Notes: generated by a model not told the origin, from the sequence alone. A DNA stretch of 57,930 nt from Bernardetia sp. (GCF_020630935.1 NZ_JAHDIG010000025.1:1-57930), one strand, 5' to 3'. Numbered from the stretch's first letter, positions 18,301-26,745 are shown. A program made the numbers and translations.

Positions 18301-19459
18301 GCACTTGTGTTAGACGAGACCCTGTACATTCAATAGGAGGCAAAATAGCTGCTCCTGTTTCGCATCCATAACCAGACATGTGAAGTACATAAACAGGCTT
18401 ATTAGAAGTAATGTAAGCACTCGGATGTGTACCTTCAGTTAGATCAAAAGCATACTGCTGTCCTGCTGCTAAAGTAGGAATACCTGCAATACTTGCCCCT
18501 CCTCTATTGATGGTTAGTGTTGTTCCTGCTTGAGTAGCCAAAACATATACTTTCTCGGGTTGGGCTGTACCTCCAACACCTAATGAACCACGCATAACAA
18601 TATATTCTGTTCCCAAAACATTTGTAGGTACAAGCTGATCGCCAGCCAAATCATAACAACTGCCCTGTCCAGTCAGAATGGTGTCATGGAATAGTGTAAC
18701 TGCAACAGGCTTATCAGAAACTACACGAGAACCTACTGGAGCATTTCCTGCTGTGGGTTGCTGTGAAGCTACGTTAAATGTTTCTCCTCTATTGAGCATA
18801 ATAGTACGTGTTCCTGCTGCTGCAGTTGTGCCAGATGCACCTGTTGCACTAAAAGTACGAGTAGGTCTAGTAGTAGTGATAGTAACAGAGGTATTGTCTT
18901 CTGTTGCTACAATGACAAATCCAGAATAAGCATTTGGAGTTCTGGACTGATGATTCCAAGCTGTCTGCATAGGAATCCAAAAATCTTTACCCAAAGCATT
19001 TTTACCCTTTAAAGCAAACATTTCAGGATTGTTAGTAGAAGATGCTTCATAGTATGCTGTTATTTTAGCAGTAGATTCTATGAGTATTCCATTCGGAAAT
19101 TTATTATTGTAGTTTCTATTTGCATCAACTTCATCAGTAGCTTGTACTCCAGTAATGGTAGTCATGCGAGGAGTTTCTACCAAGTTTATCCATGTTGTTA
19201 AATCCAGTTCTCCAGTAGAGTAAGCAGCTAAGTTGATTACCTGTGTAGGAAAAGCAGCATCTCTTGGCATACTAACTACTACTGTGGCAGGCTTATCTAA
19301 AGTAGAAAAGCGTAAAAAAATGGGTCTATCATTATGCCCTCTCGTAATATCTGGGGCAGCAAACCAAAAACGGTCATCGATTTGAGCAAAGCTATCATTA
19401 GCCTTTACAACACAGAGAAGCAATACAAAAAACACTAAAAAGTTGTATATATTTTTCAT
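15386..19459 (-). CDS. Giant secreted surface protein, IgGFc-binding-like and LamG domains, T9SS sorting domain
   Basis: About 1357 residues from ATG 19459 (the upstream TTG adds four residues before the signal peptide and is less likely). The signal peptide ends at SFAQ. The N-terminal third (about 30-480) is threonine/alanine-rich and resembles the IgGFc-binding N-terminal family (FWIPMQTAWNHQ, VTLFHDTILTGQG, YVLHMSGYGCETGAAILPP). A laminin-G-like (concanavalin) fold spans about 850-1010 (LEAWVSINPS, WHHFAMTYNGSEIVVYIDG). The end carries a type IX secretion sorting domain: KIYPNPTSNEF, AEIYNSVGMLL, LSKGMYLVKV. It is likely exported by T9SS and anchored at the surface, perhaps an adhesin. 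Ligand unknown. Confidence 0.9.
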   Translation of the reverse strand: MKNIYNFLVFFVLLLCVVKANDSFAQIDDRFWFAAPDITRGHNDRPIFLRFSTLDKPATVVVSMPRDAAFPTQVINLAAYSTGELDLTTWINLVETPRMTTITGVQATDEVDANRNYNNKFPNGILIESTAKITAYYEASSTNNPEMFALKGKNALGKDFWIPMQTAWNHQSRTPNAYSGFVIVATEDNTSVTITTTRPTRTFSATGASGTTAAAGTRTIMLNRGETFNVASQQPTAGNAPVGSRVVSDKPVAVTLFHDTILTGQGSCYDLAGDQLVPTNVLGTEYIVMRGSLGVGGTAQPEKVYVLATQAGTTLTINRGGASIAGIPTLAAGQQYAFDLTEGTHPSAYITSNKPVYVLHMSGYGCETGAAILPPIECTGSRLTQVRRSTTDNFTLTILVKAGGEANFSLNGGAVNTAIPASSFTNVSGTTAWKSARITLTTAQVASGAIASVRNTTTLFHMGVTNGNATGGCRYGYFSAFNSLNLGPDISIFYGSNATLDAETFGALDYLWYPDLQTTPQITVDVRRTRDYIVRVNLGQCYVYDTICVGTVEYVWVGDQKDPITGIYTGEYGDFKNWSAPCGQSSIPDCSQDIVIPALVNGIPPFSFPIIKANRSCRNIIIENGASITINPNQRLDVCGDMVHSGTLFMPTNSTLQFIGLQPQTYTRTATGKGNFENLWVNNQTPSPNVPRVKVSDAGTQNMVVSKTGSLTFIRGILQTEGNKEVVIQNPNSNSVTGFVLTNNSTDRFVGGRLRRAINTMGTYNFPVGLAVENLGVATVVATKRANIVNTTAANWVTPTATSDKFCQLNPLLNNRIIHLTDNQSSVPDAVAARHLQFPADVAILGNNPRTLEAWVSINPSPSNGAIFYMGTDKPKQLFALRKNGTTTGFRIDLGGGVVKDFTYSGLLSSSTTTYNWHHFAMTYNGSEIVVYIDGNEVPTANYNVTDLNTTITSATNNKFYVGRYRSDAGNNWYLSGKYDNIRIWNVARAQAEIASNYCVRYECTIPPELIGNYDLEDGFGIADHKLRNCTVNPLQYEQAKVEFQNPITDGKYILSYFNQYGSVPNSPNERRCQANFGSCPVLDHGFWTLSAYSDSTLSTKVAGDGKYRLTLFNNAYTNAGACGSPQTAIMKRNTSADPWSIPNLPALCYDNSVVSTAMEWMSGFSDFGVPMTLDPVILPVELLSLTAKPLYNSILIEWKTANEIDIEGYEIWRSDDNQTFAKVGWVEAKSANRYIFEDEEVKTNLVYYYYLKQMSNNAQDKASPVVSAKIEGGVEGGIKIYPNPTSNEFTIDLNEIYLANTIYKAEIYNSVGMLLKTKTSGNSSKIKMSLEGLSKGMYLVKVITPTRTKFVKIEKE

Positions 19460-19599
19460 TACAAATGACAAGTAAAAAGTAAAAAAAAAGTACCTACCAA
19501 ACCAAAATCAGAATGCTAGATACCACATTTTTTATAGTCAAATCTTATGCTAATATGTAATGATTATTGCTTACAATTCAAAATATTCGTCGAATATTT

Positions 19600-20094
19600 T
19601 TACTCTATATTCAAGCTACTTTTAGAAAACTTTAAAGGCAATAAATCAGCTATCGAATGAATAACATAAATAGATTTGTTTTCGCCTTCCATAATCATTC
19701 GTATAGGTTTTTCTTGTTTGTTTTCGTATTCTGACATTACCTGTCGGCACGAACCACAAGGAGAAATTGCTATAAAATTAGTTGCCTTTTGTGGCTTGGC
19801 TGCAATAGCAATCGTTTCGATAATTTCATTGGGAAACTGATTGGAAGCTGAAAAAATAGCTGTTCGCTCAGCACAAAGTCCAGAAGGGTAGGCTGCATTT
19901 TCTTGATTACTTCCCAAAACAACTTCTCCATTTTGTAACTTGATGGCAGCTCCTACTGAAAATTCTGAATAGGGTGCATAAGCTCTTTTGGTAGCTTCTC
20001 TAGCTTCATTTAGCAATGAAACATCTTCTTTTGAAAGCTCACTTTCATTTTCATAAACCGTAATCTGTATTTGTATTTGATGTGTTTTTGACAT
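19600..20094 (-). CDS. cdd: Cytidine deaminase
   Basis: Zinc enzyme that converts cytidine and deoxycytidine to the uridine forms in pyrimidine salvage. 164 residues. The zinc-binding and catalytic motif is present as CAERTAIF (Cys and the proton-shuttling Glu) with the second half PCGSCRQ (two Cys). The substrate-binding FSVGAAI and NQENAAYPSGL segments are also visible, as is the YAPYSEF opening typical of the tetrameric family. The N-terminus is about 25 residues longer than in the shortest homologues. It stands alone, converging with nothing and diverging from the glycosyltransferase gene. Confidence 0.95.
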   Translation of the reverse strand: MSKTHQIQIQITVYENESELSKEDVSLLNEAREATKRAYAPYSEFSVGAAIKLQNGEVVLGSNQENAAYPSGLCAERTAIFSASNQFPNEIIETIAIAAKPQKATNFIAISPCGSCRQVMSEYENKQEKPIRMIMEGENKSIYVIHSIADLLPLKFSKSSLNIE

Positions 20095-20109
20095 ATTTAT
20101 TTAATTGAT

Positions 20110-20152
20110 AATTAGCTTCGCTCGCTTTTAGATGGCTCTGCTGAGCTAAAGG
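20110..20152 (-). repeat. Dispersed repeat R3, copy A
   Basis: On the minus strand this reads CCTTTAGCTCAGCAGAGCC, then ATCT, then AGCGAAGCTAATT. It aligns over most of its length with 43055-43098 on the plus strand, including an exact 13-mer AGCGAAGCTAATT. Confidence 0.6.
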
Positions 20153-20210
20153 TTAATGATGAATAATGAGGAAGATAAAAAAGCGTGTTCTGTCAGAATA
20201 TAAAAAAAGC

Positions 20211-20218
20211 TATTTTTG
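20211..20218 (+). promoter_or_regulatory. Possible -7 box before glycosyltransferase gene
   Basis: TATTTTTG fits TAnnTTTG and lies 68 bp before the TTG start. No clear TTG at -33. Confidence 0.35.
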
Positions 20219-20285
20219 TAACTTCAAATGATTAATTTTTTCTCAAAAAAATCACTCATTAACCATTCATCACTAATAATTAGCC

Positions 20286-21536
20286 TTGAAACAAATAGCT
20301 ATTTTTTCACCCAATTATTTCCCCGAACTCGGTGCGTGTTCGTCCCGTATTCAATATTTGGCAGAGCGTTTGAAAAAGGAAGGCAATAGTGTAACCGTTT
20401 ATACTACGTTTCCAAATTACCCCACAGGAACAGTTTTTTCTTCATATAGAAGGTTTCTTTTCAGAAAGTTTATACATAAAGAAAATATAAATGGAATAAC
20501 TGTAATTCGTTTTTCTTTTTATCCTTCCAACTCCTCGTCTGCCTTGGTTCGTCTTTTTAGTATGGTAAGTTTAGCTTTGAGTTGGTTTTTAGCATTTCCA
20601 TTTCTCAAAAGACAGCAACCTAATATTATTTTTGTTCAAAGCCCTCCACTTTTGCCTGTCCTGAGTGTTTGGATGTTATCAAAAATGATTAGTAAGAAAG
20701 GCTATATTCCTTCGCTTATCTTGAATCTTTCCGACCTTTATCCTCGTGTTCTTTTAGACCTAGACAAAATAAAAGGGCAGACAATATACAACCTCCTTTT
20801 GAAAATTGAAGCATTTTTATACAAAAAAATGGATTTTATTGTTGGTCAGTCAGAGGAAATTATAAATTATGTACAAGAAATTGTTCCTCATAAACCTATT
20901 TTTCTGTATCGCAATGGTGTAGATACAGATAGTTTTAAGGTCAAAGAAAATTATGAGATTGAAAAAGATAAGCCAATAAAATTAGTCTATGCAGGGCTTT
21001 TGGGAGTAGCACAAGGAGTTTTGGAAATGATAAAAAATGTAGATTTTGAGGAAATAAATGCAGAACTACATTTATATGGAAATGGAAACGAAAGAAATCA
21101 GATAGAGCGATTTCTTATAGAAAATTTTAAAGATAAAAAACAAACTGTATTTCTTTATGATGCTATTCCCTCAAAGGAAGTAGCTCAAAAATTAGCTGAT
21201 TACGATGCAGCTATTATTATTCAGAAAAAACAAATTTTGGGAACTGTTCCCTCCAAAATATATGAAGCAATGGCAGCAGGATTGCCTATTTTATTACTTG
21301 GAAGGGGCGAAAGTGCAGATATAGTCAGAAAATACAGCACTGGAATTGTGATAAAAACAACGATGAATAAGCAAACTAATTCGACGAATTATGAACTATT
21401 GCCTAAAGAAATTCGTACCTTGAAAAAAATGACTTTGAAAGAAAGAAAAGCCTTTGGAGAAAATGGAAGAAGAGCAGCCCAAGCTGTTTTTGATAAAAAA
21501 AATCAATTCAAGAATATTAAAAAGTTATTTGAATAA
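20286..21536 (+). CDS. Glycosyltransferase family 4 protein (WbuB-like)
   Basis: 416 residues, GT-B fold. The start is TTG at 20286: the first strand of the N-terminal Rossmann domain (KQIAIFSPNYFPELGACSSR) begins at the second codon and no ATG fits. The N-domain includes RIQYLAERLKKEGNSVTVYT; the C-domain has KLVYAGLLGVAQGV, the YDAAI strand and the nucleotide-sugar motif PSKIYEAMAAGLPIL. This matches retaining family-4 enzymes that build O-antigen or capsule units (WbuB-like). The acceptor is unknown and no other polysaccharide genes are adjacent. It is followed 139 bp later by glmM. Confidence 0.9.
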   Translation: MKQIAIFSPNYFPELGACSSRIQYLAERLKKEGNSVTVYTTFPNYPTGTVFSSYRRFLFRKFIHKENINGITVIRFSFYPSNSSSALVRLFSMVSLALSWFLAFPFLKRQQPNIIFVQSPPLLPVLSVWMLSKMISKKGYIPSLILNLSDLYPRVLLDLDKIKGQTIYNLLLKIEAFLYKKMDFIVGQSEEIINYVQEIVPHKPIFLYRNGVDTDSFKVKENYEIEKDKPIKLVYAGLLGVAQGVLEMIKNVDFEEINAELHLYGNGNERNQIERFLIENFKDKKQTVFLYDAIPSKEVAQKLADYDAAIIIQKKQILGTVPSKIYEAMAAGLPILLLGRGESADIVRKYSTGIVIKTTMNKQTNSTNYELLPKEIRTLKKMTLKERKAFGENGRRAAQAVFDKKNQFKNIKKLFE

Positions 21537-21629
21537 ACCATTTTATCTCTTAAAATGTATATCTGTAAAAAGCAAATCTATCAAAAAAATAAAGCTGTTT
21601 TTTTACTATGAAAATTGCTTTTTGCTCAC

Positions 21630-21637
21630 TACTTTTG
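21630..21637 (+). promoter_or_regulatory. Possible -7 box before glmM
   Basis: TACTTTTG fits TAnnTTTG, 38 bp before the glmM TTG start. No well-spaced TTG upstream. Confidence 0.35.
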
Positions 21638-21675
21638 CAAGTCTGAAAAACTAGCTAATATAAAATACTGAAATT

Positions 21676-23112
21676 TTGAGTTTAATAAAATCAATATCTG
21701 GAATACGTGGAACAATCGGTGGGAAAGTGGGCGAAGGTCTTTCTCCGATTGATGTTGTAAAATTTGCAGCAGCTTATGGAAAATGGGTAAGTAATGCTAC
21801 AGCCCAAATGACAGAGGAAAACGCAGAAGAAACTACATCACAAAACCAAAAGATAATCATTGGGCGTGATGCTCGTGTGTCTGGAGAACTTGTTTCGCAA
21901 CTTGTTAGCTCTACTTTACAAGCAATGGGTTTTGATGTCTTAGATTTAGGACTTTCAACAACACCAACCGTTGAAATGGCTGTTCCGATGGAGAATGCAA
22001 ATGGTGGAATTATCCTTACAGCAAGTCATAACCCTGGAAATTGGAACGCTCTCAAACTTCTAAACCAAAAAGGAGAATTTATTTCAGCAAAAGAAGGCGA
22101 GGAAATTTTGAGAATTGCTGAAAGTGATGATTATGAATTTGTAAAAGTATCTGACTTAGGAAGCTATTCTACTGATGATACTTACCTTCAAAAGCATATT
22201 GAGAAAATATTAGAACTGCCTTTAGTAGATAAAGAAGCTATTGCTGCAAAAGATTTCAAAATTGCTGTTGATGGGGTAAATTCTAGTGGAGGGATAGCCG
22301 TTCCAATGCTTTTGGAAGCTCTAGGCGTAAAACAGGTAGATAAGTTTTATTGCGAACCAACAGGCATTTTTCAACACAATCCTGAGCCACTTCCAGAAAA
22401 CCTAACACATATTTGTTCTACTATTAAAAGTGGAAATTATAATTTAGGAATTGTCGTTGACCCAGATGTAGATAGATTGGCTCTTATTTGTGAAGACGGA
22501 ACGCCTTTCGGAGAAGAATACACATTGGTTGCCATTTCAGACTATGTATTGCAGCATCAAGACGAAGGACAAACAAAAAATACAGTTTCGAATCTTTCTT
22601 CTACACAAGCACTCAAAGATATAACACTAAAAGCTGGAGGTGAATACCACGCTGCTGCCGTTGGAGAAGTGAATGTGGTAGAAAAGATGAAAGAATGTAA
22701 TGCTGTTATTGGAGGCGAAGGAAATGGGGGAATTATCTATCCAGAATTACACTACGGACGTGATGCACTTGTTGGGATTGCCTTATTTTTGACGCAATTA
22801 GCAAAGTTTAAGGGAAGTACAAAAATGCTCCGTGCAAAATACCCAAGTTACCATATCTCAAAGAATAAAATTGAACTTACTCCAGAGATAAATGTAGATA
22901 ATGTTTTGGTTGAGATTTCTGACAAATACAAAAGCTATCCAGTCAATAAAATTGATGGTGTCAAAATTCAGTTTGATAGCGAATGGGTACATCTTCGTAA
23001 GTCAAATACAGAACCTATCATTCGCATCTATTCAGAATCACAATCCGAAGCCACAGCCGAACACTTGGCAAAGAAAATTATGCAGGATATAAAAGAGATT
23101 ATTACGCAGTAA
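21676..23112 (+). CDS. glmM: Phosphoglucosamine mutase
   Basis: Alpha-D-phosphohexomutase that converts glucosamine-6-phosphate to the 1-phosphate for UDP-GlcNAc, feeding peptidoglycan and lipid A. 478 residues with all four family signatures: the phosphoserine loop TASHNPGNWNA (Ser near 117), the metal loop VDPDVDRLA (Asp 262/264/266), the sugar loop GGEGNGG (346-352) and the phosphate loop RKSNTEPIIRIY near the C-terminus. The start is TTG at 21676, needed to keep the conserved ISGIRGT opening. It could act on other hexose phosphates; GlmM is the usual assignment for this Bacteroidota group. A strong terminator follows. Confidence 0.92.
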   Translation: MSLIKSISGIRGTIGGKVGEGLSPIDVVKFAAAYGKWVSNATAQMTEENAEETTSQNQKIIIGRDARVSGELVSQLVSSTLQAMGFDVLDLGLSTTPTVEMAVPMENANGGIILTASHNPGNWNALKLLNQKGEFISAKEGEEILRIAESDDYEFVKVSDLGSYSTDDTYLQKHIEKILELPLVDKEAIAAKDFKIAVDGVNSSGGIAVPMLLEALGVKQVDKFYCEPTGIFQHNPEPLPENLTHICSTIKSGNYNLGIVVDPDVDRLALICEDGTPFGEEYTLVAISDYVLQHQDEGQTKNTVSNLSSTQALKDITLKAGGEYHAAAVGEVNVVEKMKECNAVIGGEGNGGIIYPELHYGRDALVGIALFLTQLAKFKGSTKMLRAKYPSYHISKNKIELTPEINVDNVLVEISDKYKSYPVNKIDGVKIQFDSEWVHLRKSNTEPIIRIYSESQSEATAEHLAKKIMQDIKEIITQ

Positions 23113-23142
23113 TTTTACTTTTTTCTATAAATAAACCTTTTG

Positions 23143-23180
23143 AAAACCGTTTTGCTTACAAAGAGTAAAACGGTTTTTTT
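23143..23180 (+). terminator. Terminator of glmM
   Basis: An 11-bp stem AAAACCGTTTT (23143-23153) / AAAACGGTTTT (23167-23177) with a 13-nt loop and a T-run. Confidence 0.85.
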
Positions 23181-23296
23181 ACACATATAAAACACAAATT
23201 ATCAAAAACTTGGTTCTTCTGATTTCTTATTTTAAACAACATGTGTTAAGGTAAATTTTAAGAGATAAACTTATACACAATCATTGATACACGACT

Positions 23297-23686
23297 ATGA
23301 AATTCTTTAAGCAGTTTATAATTCCATTGTTATATCTTATACCAGTTTTTTACGAAATCGGATATACTTTTTTGAATATCAATGTAACAGAAGACTCAGT
23401 ACATCTGATATATGGTATCGGAGTAATTTTCTTTATTGTCCTTTCTTTTGGGATGATATGGAGTAAGGATTGGTATAAAATGTATAGCGAATCTGGAGTT
23501 ATAATCAAACTACCAAATAAACAAGAGATAGAAATTTGGAACTTGGAGAATGTGTTTGTCGTTTTTGTACTTACACTAAGTTATCCTAGTGATATGATTC
23601 ACTCTTGGACACTTTATTATTTATTTGCTTTTGGAACATTTACTATAGCTTCGATAAGAATTTTTCGTATCAATTCAGACAAATAA
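23297..23686 (+). CDS. Small hypothetical membrane protein
   Basis: 129 residues, not recognised. Four hydrophobic stretches (about 6-26, 34-55, 84-100 and 107-122) suggest a small integral membrane protein with a short polar loop (residues 56-80, including SESGVIIKLPNKQEIEIW) on one side. It starts at ATG 23297 and lies 43 bp before the PAP2-like gene in the same direction, so the two may be co-transcribed. No functional residues stand out, and length and composition are ordinary for such proteins. Confidence 0.6.
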   Translation: MKFFKQFIIPLLYLIPVFYEIGYTFLNINVTEDSVHLIYGIGVIFFIVLSFGMIWSKDWYKMYSESGVIIKLPNKQEIEIWNLENVFVVFVLTLSYPSDMIHSWTLYYLFAFGTFTIASIRIFRINSDK

Positions 23687-23729
23687 TACTAGATTCAATT
23701 TTAAAATAAAAGATTTGTATTTTTGATAT

Positions 23730-24356
23730 ATGATTCAAAAACTATGTAAACTTATTTCCTATATCTTTCATCCTGCTATTATGCCAACAGTAGGGTATTT
23801 GTTGTTTTTCTTTTTGTTGAGTAGCGAGCCTTTTGGAAAAAGACAGATACTGCTTCTAAGTTTGATTTTCTTAGGAACTTTTATTGTACCTGCATTTTTT
23901 ATACTGACACTTCGCTATACAGGCTTTATCTCTTCTCTAAATGTGGGAAGTAGAAAAGAGAGGATTGTTCCGTTTATGTTTACTACCATTTTTTATACAC
24001 TATTGGCTTACTTGATGATGCAAAAAGTGGGATATGATATTCAAGTAGTACTCTTGACAGGAGGTGTGGCACTGTCTATGTGTCTTACTACATTGATTAC
24101 ACTTTTTCACAAAACGAGTGTCCATACCATCGGAATTAGTGGACTACTAGGTTTTTTGTTTAGTTTTCAAGCTGCTAATACTTCATTGGAACTACTTTTT
24201 CCTATTGTGATATTTTTTATCTTGACAGGCATAGTCATGAGTTCTAGGCTCTATTTAAAAGCTCATACTCCCAACGAAGTTTGGAGTGGCTTTTTGATTG
24301 GTTTTGGAACATGTTTTGGAGTTGTGGCTGTGGTTTTGCAAAATATTTCCATCTAA
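23730..24356 (+). CDS. PAP2-like integral membrane protein
   Basis: 208 residues with about six membrane segments. It carries a degenerate form of the PAP2 acid phosphatase signature: SRKERIVPF (residues about 72-80) for the first motif, a His in KTSVHTIGISGL for the second, and SSRLYLKAHTPNEVWSGFLIG for the third (SRxYLxAHTxxEV). This combination is common in Bacteroidota proteins annotated as PAP2 family. It may dephosphorylate a lipid phosphate such as undecaprenyl diphosphate or phosphatidate; without the canonical PSGH this is uncertain. It begins at ATG 23730, just after a TATTTTTG stretch. Confidence 0.7.
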   Translation: MIQKLCKLISYIFHPAIMPTVGYLLFFFLLSSEPFGKRQILLLSLIFLGTFIVPAFFILTLRYTGFISSLNVGSRKERIVPFMFTTIFYTLLAYLMMQKVGYDIQVVLLTGGVALSMCLTTLITLFHKTSVHTIGISGLLGFLFSFQAANTSLELLFPIVIFFILTGIVMSSRLYLKAHTPNEVWSGFLIGFGTCFGVVAVVLQNISI

Positions 24357-24376
24357 AAGAATCATATTTTAAAAAG

Positions 24377-24391
24377 ATATTGGACCAATAT
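24377..24391. repeat. Short palindrome downstream of PAP2-like gene
   Basis: ATATTGG-A-CCAATAT, a perfect 7-bp inverted repeat with a single central base, 21 bp after the stop codon. It has no T-run, so it may be a protein-binding site or chance. Confidence 0.35.
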
Positions 24392-24607
24392 TTTGATATA
24401 AATCAGTTTTTTTAGAAAAAACAGAACTTTTATACAAAAAAAATTGCAAAAAACTTGCATGATAATCATTTTTTTTTGAATATTTCTGTATAAGCACTAA
24501 AGTTGCCTATTGTGTAGCTTTTTTAATAAAAAAACTAAAAAGAGATACTCTATCCTAGTTAAAAATAAATCTTTCAATTTATAGCTCACTACATAAGCGC
24601 AAAAAAA

Positions 24608-25540
24608 TTGGCTAAAAAAACTATCAAAATCGGAACAAGAAACAGTCAGCTTGCGATGTGGCAGGCAGAGCATGTGCAAAGTTTACTCGAATCACATGGC
24701 TTAGCGACTGAAATTATTGCCATCGAAACCAAAGGAGATAAAATTTTGCATAAAGCTATCTCCAAAATTGGTAGTAAAGGCGTTTTTACAGAAGAATTAG
24801 AAGAAATGCTTCATACTGGCAAGGTAGATTTGGCTGTTCATAGTGCAAAAGATATGGCTTCTACACTTCCTAATGGACTTGAACTAATAGCTTATACAAA
24901 GAGAGAAAAAGCGCACGATGTAGTAGTAAGTTATAATTCAGATTTTAAACTAGACGCTGCCGATAAGTGGCTTGTAGGAACTTCTTCTACACGCAGAATA
25001 GCAATGCTCAAACATTACTATCCTAACATTAGAACAACGAATATGCGTGGAAACTTACAAACACGTATGAGAAAACTAGAGGAAGGACAATGTGATGCGC
25101 TTCTTTTGGCTTATGCTGGCGTGCACAGGATGGGATATGAAGAATTTATTGTCGAACATCTGACCCTAGATGAGTTTACTCCACAAGCAGGGCAAGGCTC
25201 TGTAACGATTGAAGTTTCTAGCAAAATAAGTGATAAACTGAAAGCTGCTATTCGTGAGGCAATAAATGATGAGGAAACCGAATATTGTTTGCTTGCAGAA
25301 CGTGCCTATTTAAAATATTTAGACGGTGGTTGCAGTATTCCTTCTTTTGTATTGGCAAAAGTAGAAGGAGATATGCTCCGTATTGATGCAGGACTCATCA
25401 GTCTATCAGGAAAAAAAATCATACGTAAATCAGGAGAAATTCATAAAGAAAAAGGACAAGAACTGGCTGTCAAACTTGCACAAGAAGTGTTGAAAGCTGG
25501 GGGTGATAAAATTTTAGAAAAAATAAAAAATAAGAAATGA
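24608..25540 (+). CDS. hemC: Porphobilinogen deaminase (hydroxymethylbilane synthase)
   Basis: Polymerises four porphobilinogens into hydroxymethylbilane in haem synthesis. 310 residues. The catalytic Asp is in HSAKDM (Asp 82) and the dipyrromethane-cofactor Cys in GGCSIP (Cys 242). The GTRNSQLA opening, TSSTRR and AYAGVHRMG segments are typical. The start is TTG at 24608: the conserved first strand begins at about residue 5 and the next ATG is inside it. The stop codon overlaps the start of the next gene by 4 bp (ATGA), which implies translational coupling with a dioxygenase outside the haem pathway. Confidence 0.95.
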   Translation: MAKKTIKIGTRNSQLAMWQAEHVQSLLESHGLATEIIAIETKGDKILHKAISKIGSKGVFTEELEEMLHTGKVDLAVHSAKDMASTLPNGLELIAYTKREKAHDVVVSYNSDFKLDAADKWLVGTSSTRRIAMLKHYYPNIRTTNMRGNLQTRMRKLEEGQCDALLLAYAGVHRMGYEEFIVEHLTLDEFTPQAGQGSVTIEVSSKISDKLKAAIREAINDEETEYCLLAERAYLKYLDGGCSIPSFVLAKVEGDMLRIDAGLISLSGKKIIRKSGEIHKEKGQELAVKLAQEVLKAGGDKILEKIKNKK

Positions 25541-26058
25541 AAAAACCATTCAATCTCCAAAAATGGATAGATGATAACCGACACCTTTTAAAACCTCCTG
25601 TTGGAAATCAGCAAGTTTATTTAGATAATGAAGATTATATTGTGATGGTGGTGGGAGGACCAAATAGCCGAAAAGATTATCATTACAATGAAAGTGAAGA
25701 ACTTTTTTATCAGTTGGAGGGAAATATTGTCGTTAAGATTATAGAAGATGGCAAATTTGTCGATATTCCTATTAAGGCAGGAGAGATGTTTTTACTTCCT
25801 CCGAAAGTGCCTCACTCTCCACAACGTACAGAGGGTTCTATCGGACTTGTCATTGAAAGATATAGGCGAGAAGGCGAAGAAGATGGCTTTATGTGGTATT
25901 GTGAAAATTGTGGAAATAAACTCTATGAAGAGCGTTTCGAACTCACTGATATTGTTGCCCAACTACCCAAAGTGATGCAAACGTTTTATAATTCAGAAGA
26001 ACTAAGAACTTGTAACAAGTGCAATACAGTAATGCAACCTCCTCAAAAAATTAAATAG
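25537..26058 (+). CDS. 3-Hydroxyanthranilate 3,4-dioxygenase
   Basis: Cupin dioxygenase that opens 3-hydroxyanthranilate in the kynurenine route from tryptophan to quinolinate/NAD. 173 residues, the bacterial length. Expected residues align: Arg45, His49, Glu55 and His93 as iron site and substrate contacts, Arg97 and Glu107, plus two CxxC pairs (Cys122/125 and Cys159/162) forming the second, rubredoxin-like iron site of bacterial enzymes. It overlaps hemC by 4 bp. No other kynurenine-pathway genes (kynureninase, monooxygenase, nadC) are in the window. Gene symbols nbaC or haaO are used elsewhere; I leave it blank. Confidence 0.92.
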   Translation: MKKPFNLQKWIDDNRHLLKPPVGNQQVYLDNEDYIVMVVGGPNSRKDYHYNESEELFYQLEGNIVVKIIEDGKFVDIPIKAGEMFLLPPKVPHSPQRTEGSIGLVIERYRREGEEDGFMWYCENCGNKLYEERFELTDIVAQLPKVMQTFYNSEELRTCNKCNTVMQPPQKIK

Positions 26059-26253
26059 ATAAAAAATTGATAATGAAAATCAGCCAAATATTTTTGGTCT
26101 CATACTATGAAATGTCGTTATACAACACGCCTCATAAACATTTGATTTTCAAGCAAATACACTAAAAATACACTCCAAGTAGTTTTTAAAATAAAATTTT
26201 TACAAATTTTGAAAAATAGTTGAAAGAAATAGTAGTTTTCTTATAATTTATCG

Positions 26254-26261
26254 TATCTTTG
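26254..26261 (+). promoter_or_regulatory. -7 box of the RRM gene
   Basis: TATCTTTG matches TAnnTTTG and lies 58 bp before the ATG, leaving a leader of about 50 nt. I find no TTG at the normal spacing. Confidence 0.5.
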
Positions 26262-26318
26262 GAGCGAAGGCACAACTTAGAGCCTTCAGTTTATTAGTTT
26301 TTTTCGTTAATTAGTTTT

Positions 26319-26603
26319 ATGAATCTTTACGTATCAAACTTGCCTTATTCTATTTCAGAAGAAGAATTAGAGGCAGTATTTTCAGAGCTTGGTGTAGTTA
26401 CATCAGCAAAAATCATCACAGACCGTGAAACACGTCGTTCAAGAGGATTTGGTTTCGTTGAAATGGAAACTGAAGAAGATGGTCAAGCAGCCATCGAAGA
26501 ATTAAACGGCATCGAACTTAAAGGTCGTGAAATCCAAGTAAAAAAAGCCATTCCTAGAGAAAACAGAGGTGGAGGAAATTTCCGTCCATCACGTGAATAC
26601 TAA
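26319..26603 (+). CDS. RRM-domain RNA-binding protein
   Basis: 94 residues forming a single RNA recognition motif. RNP2 is LYVSNL (residues 3-8) and RNP1 is RGFGFVEM (42-49), both with the aromatic residues that stack on RNA. A short glycine/arginine tail (ENRGGGNFRPSREY) follows. Such small RRM proteins are common in Bacteroidota and Cyanobacteria and are thought to act as RNA chaperones, roles filled elsewhere by Hfq or cold-shock proteins. It is monocistronic: it has its own -7 box, a leader and a strong terminator. Codon use looks like that of an abundantly expressed gene (several CGT arginines). Confidence 0.95.
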   Translation: MNLYVSNLPYSISEEELEAVFSELGVVTSAKIITDRETRRSRGFGFVEMETEEDGQAAIEELNGIELKGREIQVKKAIPRENRGGGNFRPSREY

Positions 26604-26712
26604 ACACAACAATTGAGTTAGTTATCAATAGTTAGTTTCATCATCTGTTTTTAATTGAATCAATATACGTTTGGCACAATGTAAATTTTATTTTTTCTAC
26701 ATTGGCGACAAA

Positions 26713-26745
26713 AAAAAGCAACTTTCTAAAGAGAGTTGCTTTTTT
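26713..26745 (+). terminator. Terminator of RRM gene
   Basis: AAAAAGCAACT (26713-26723) pairs with AGTTGCTTTTT (26734-26744), ending in a T-run. Confidence 0.85.
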
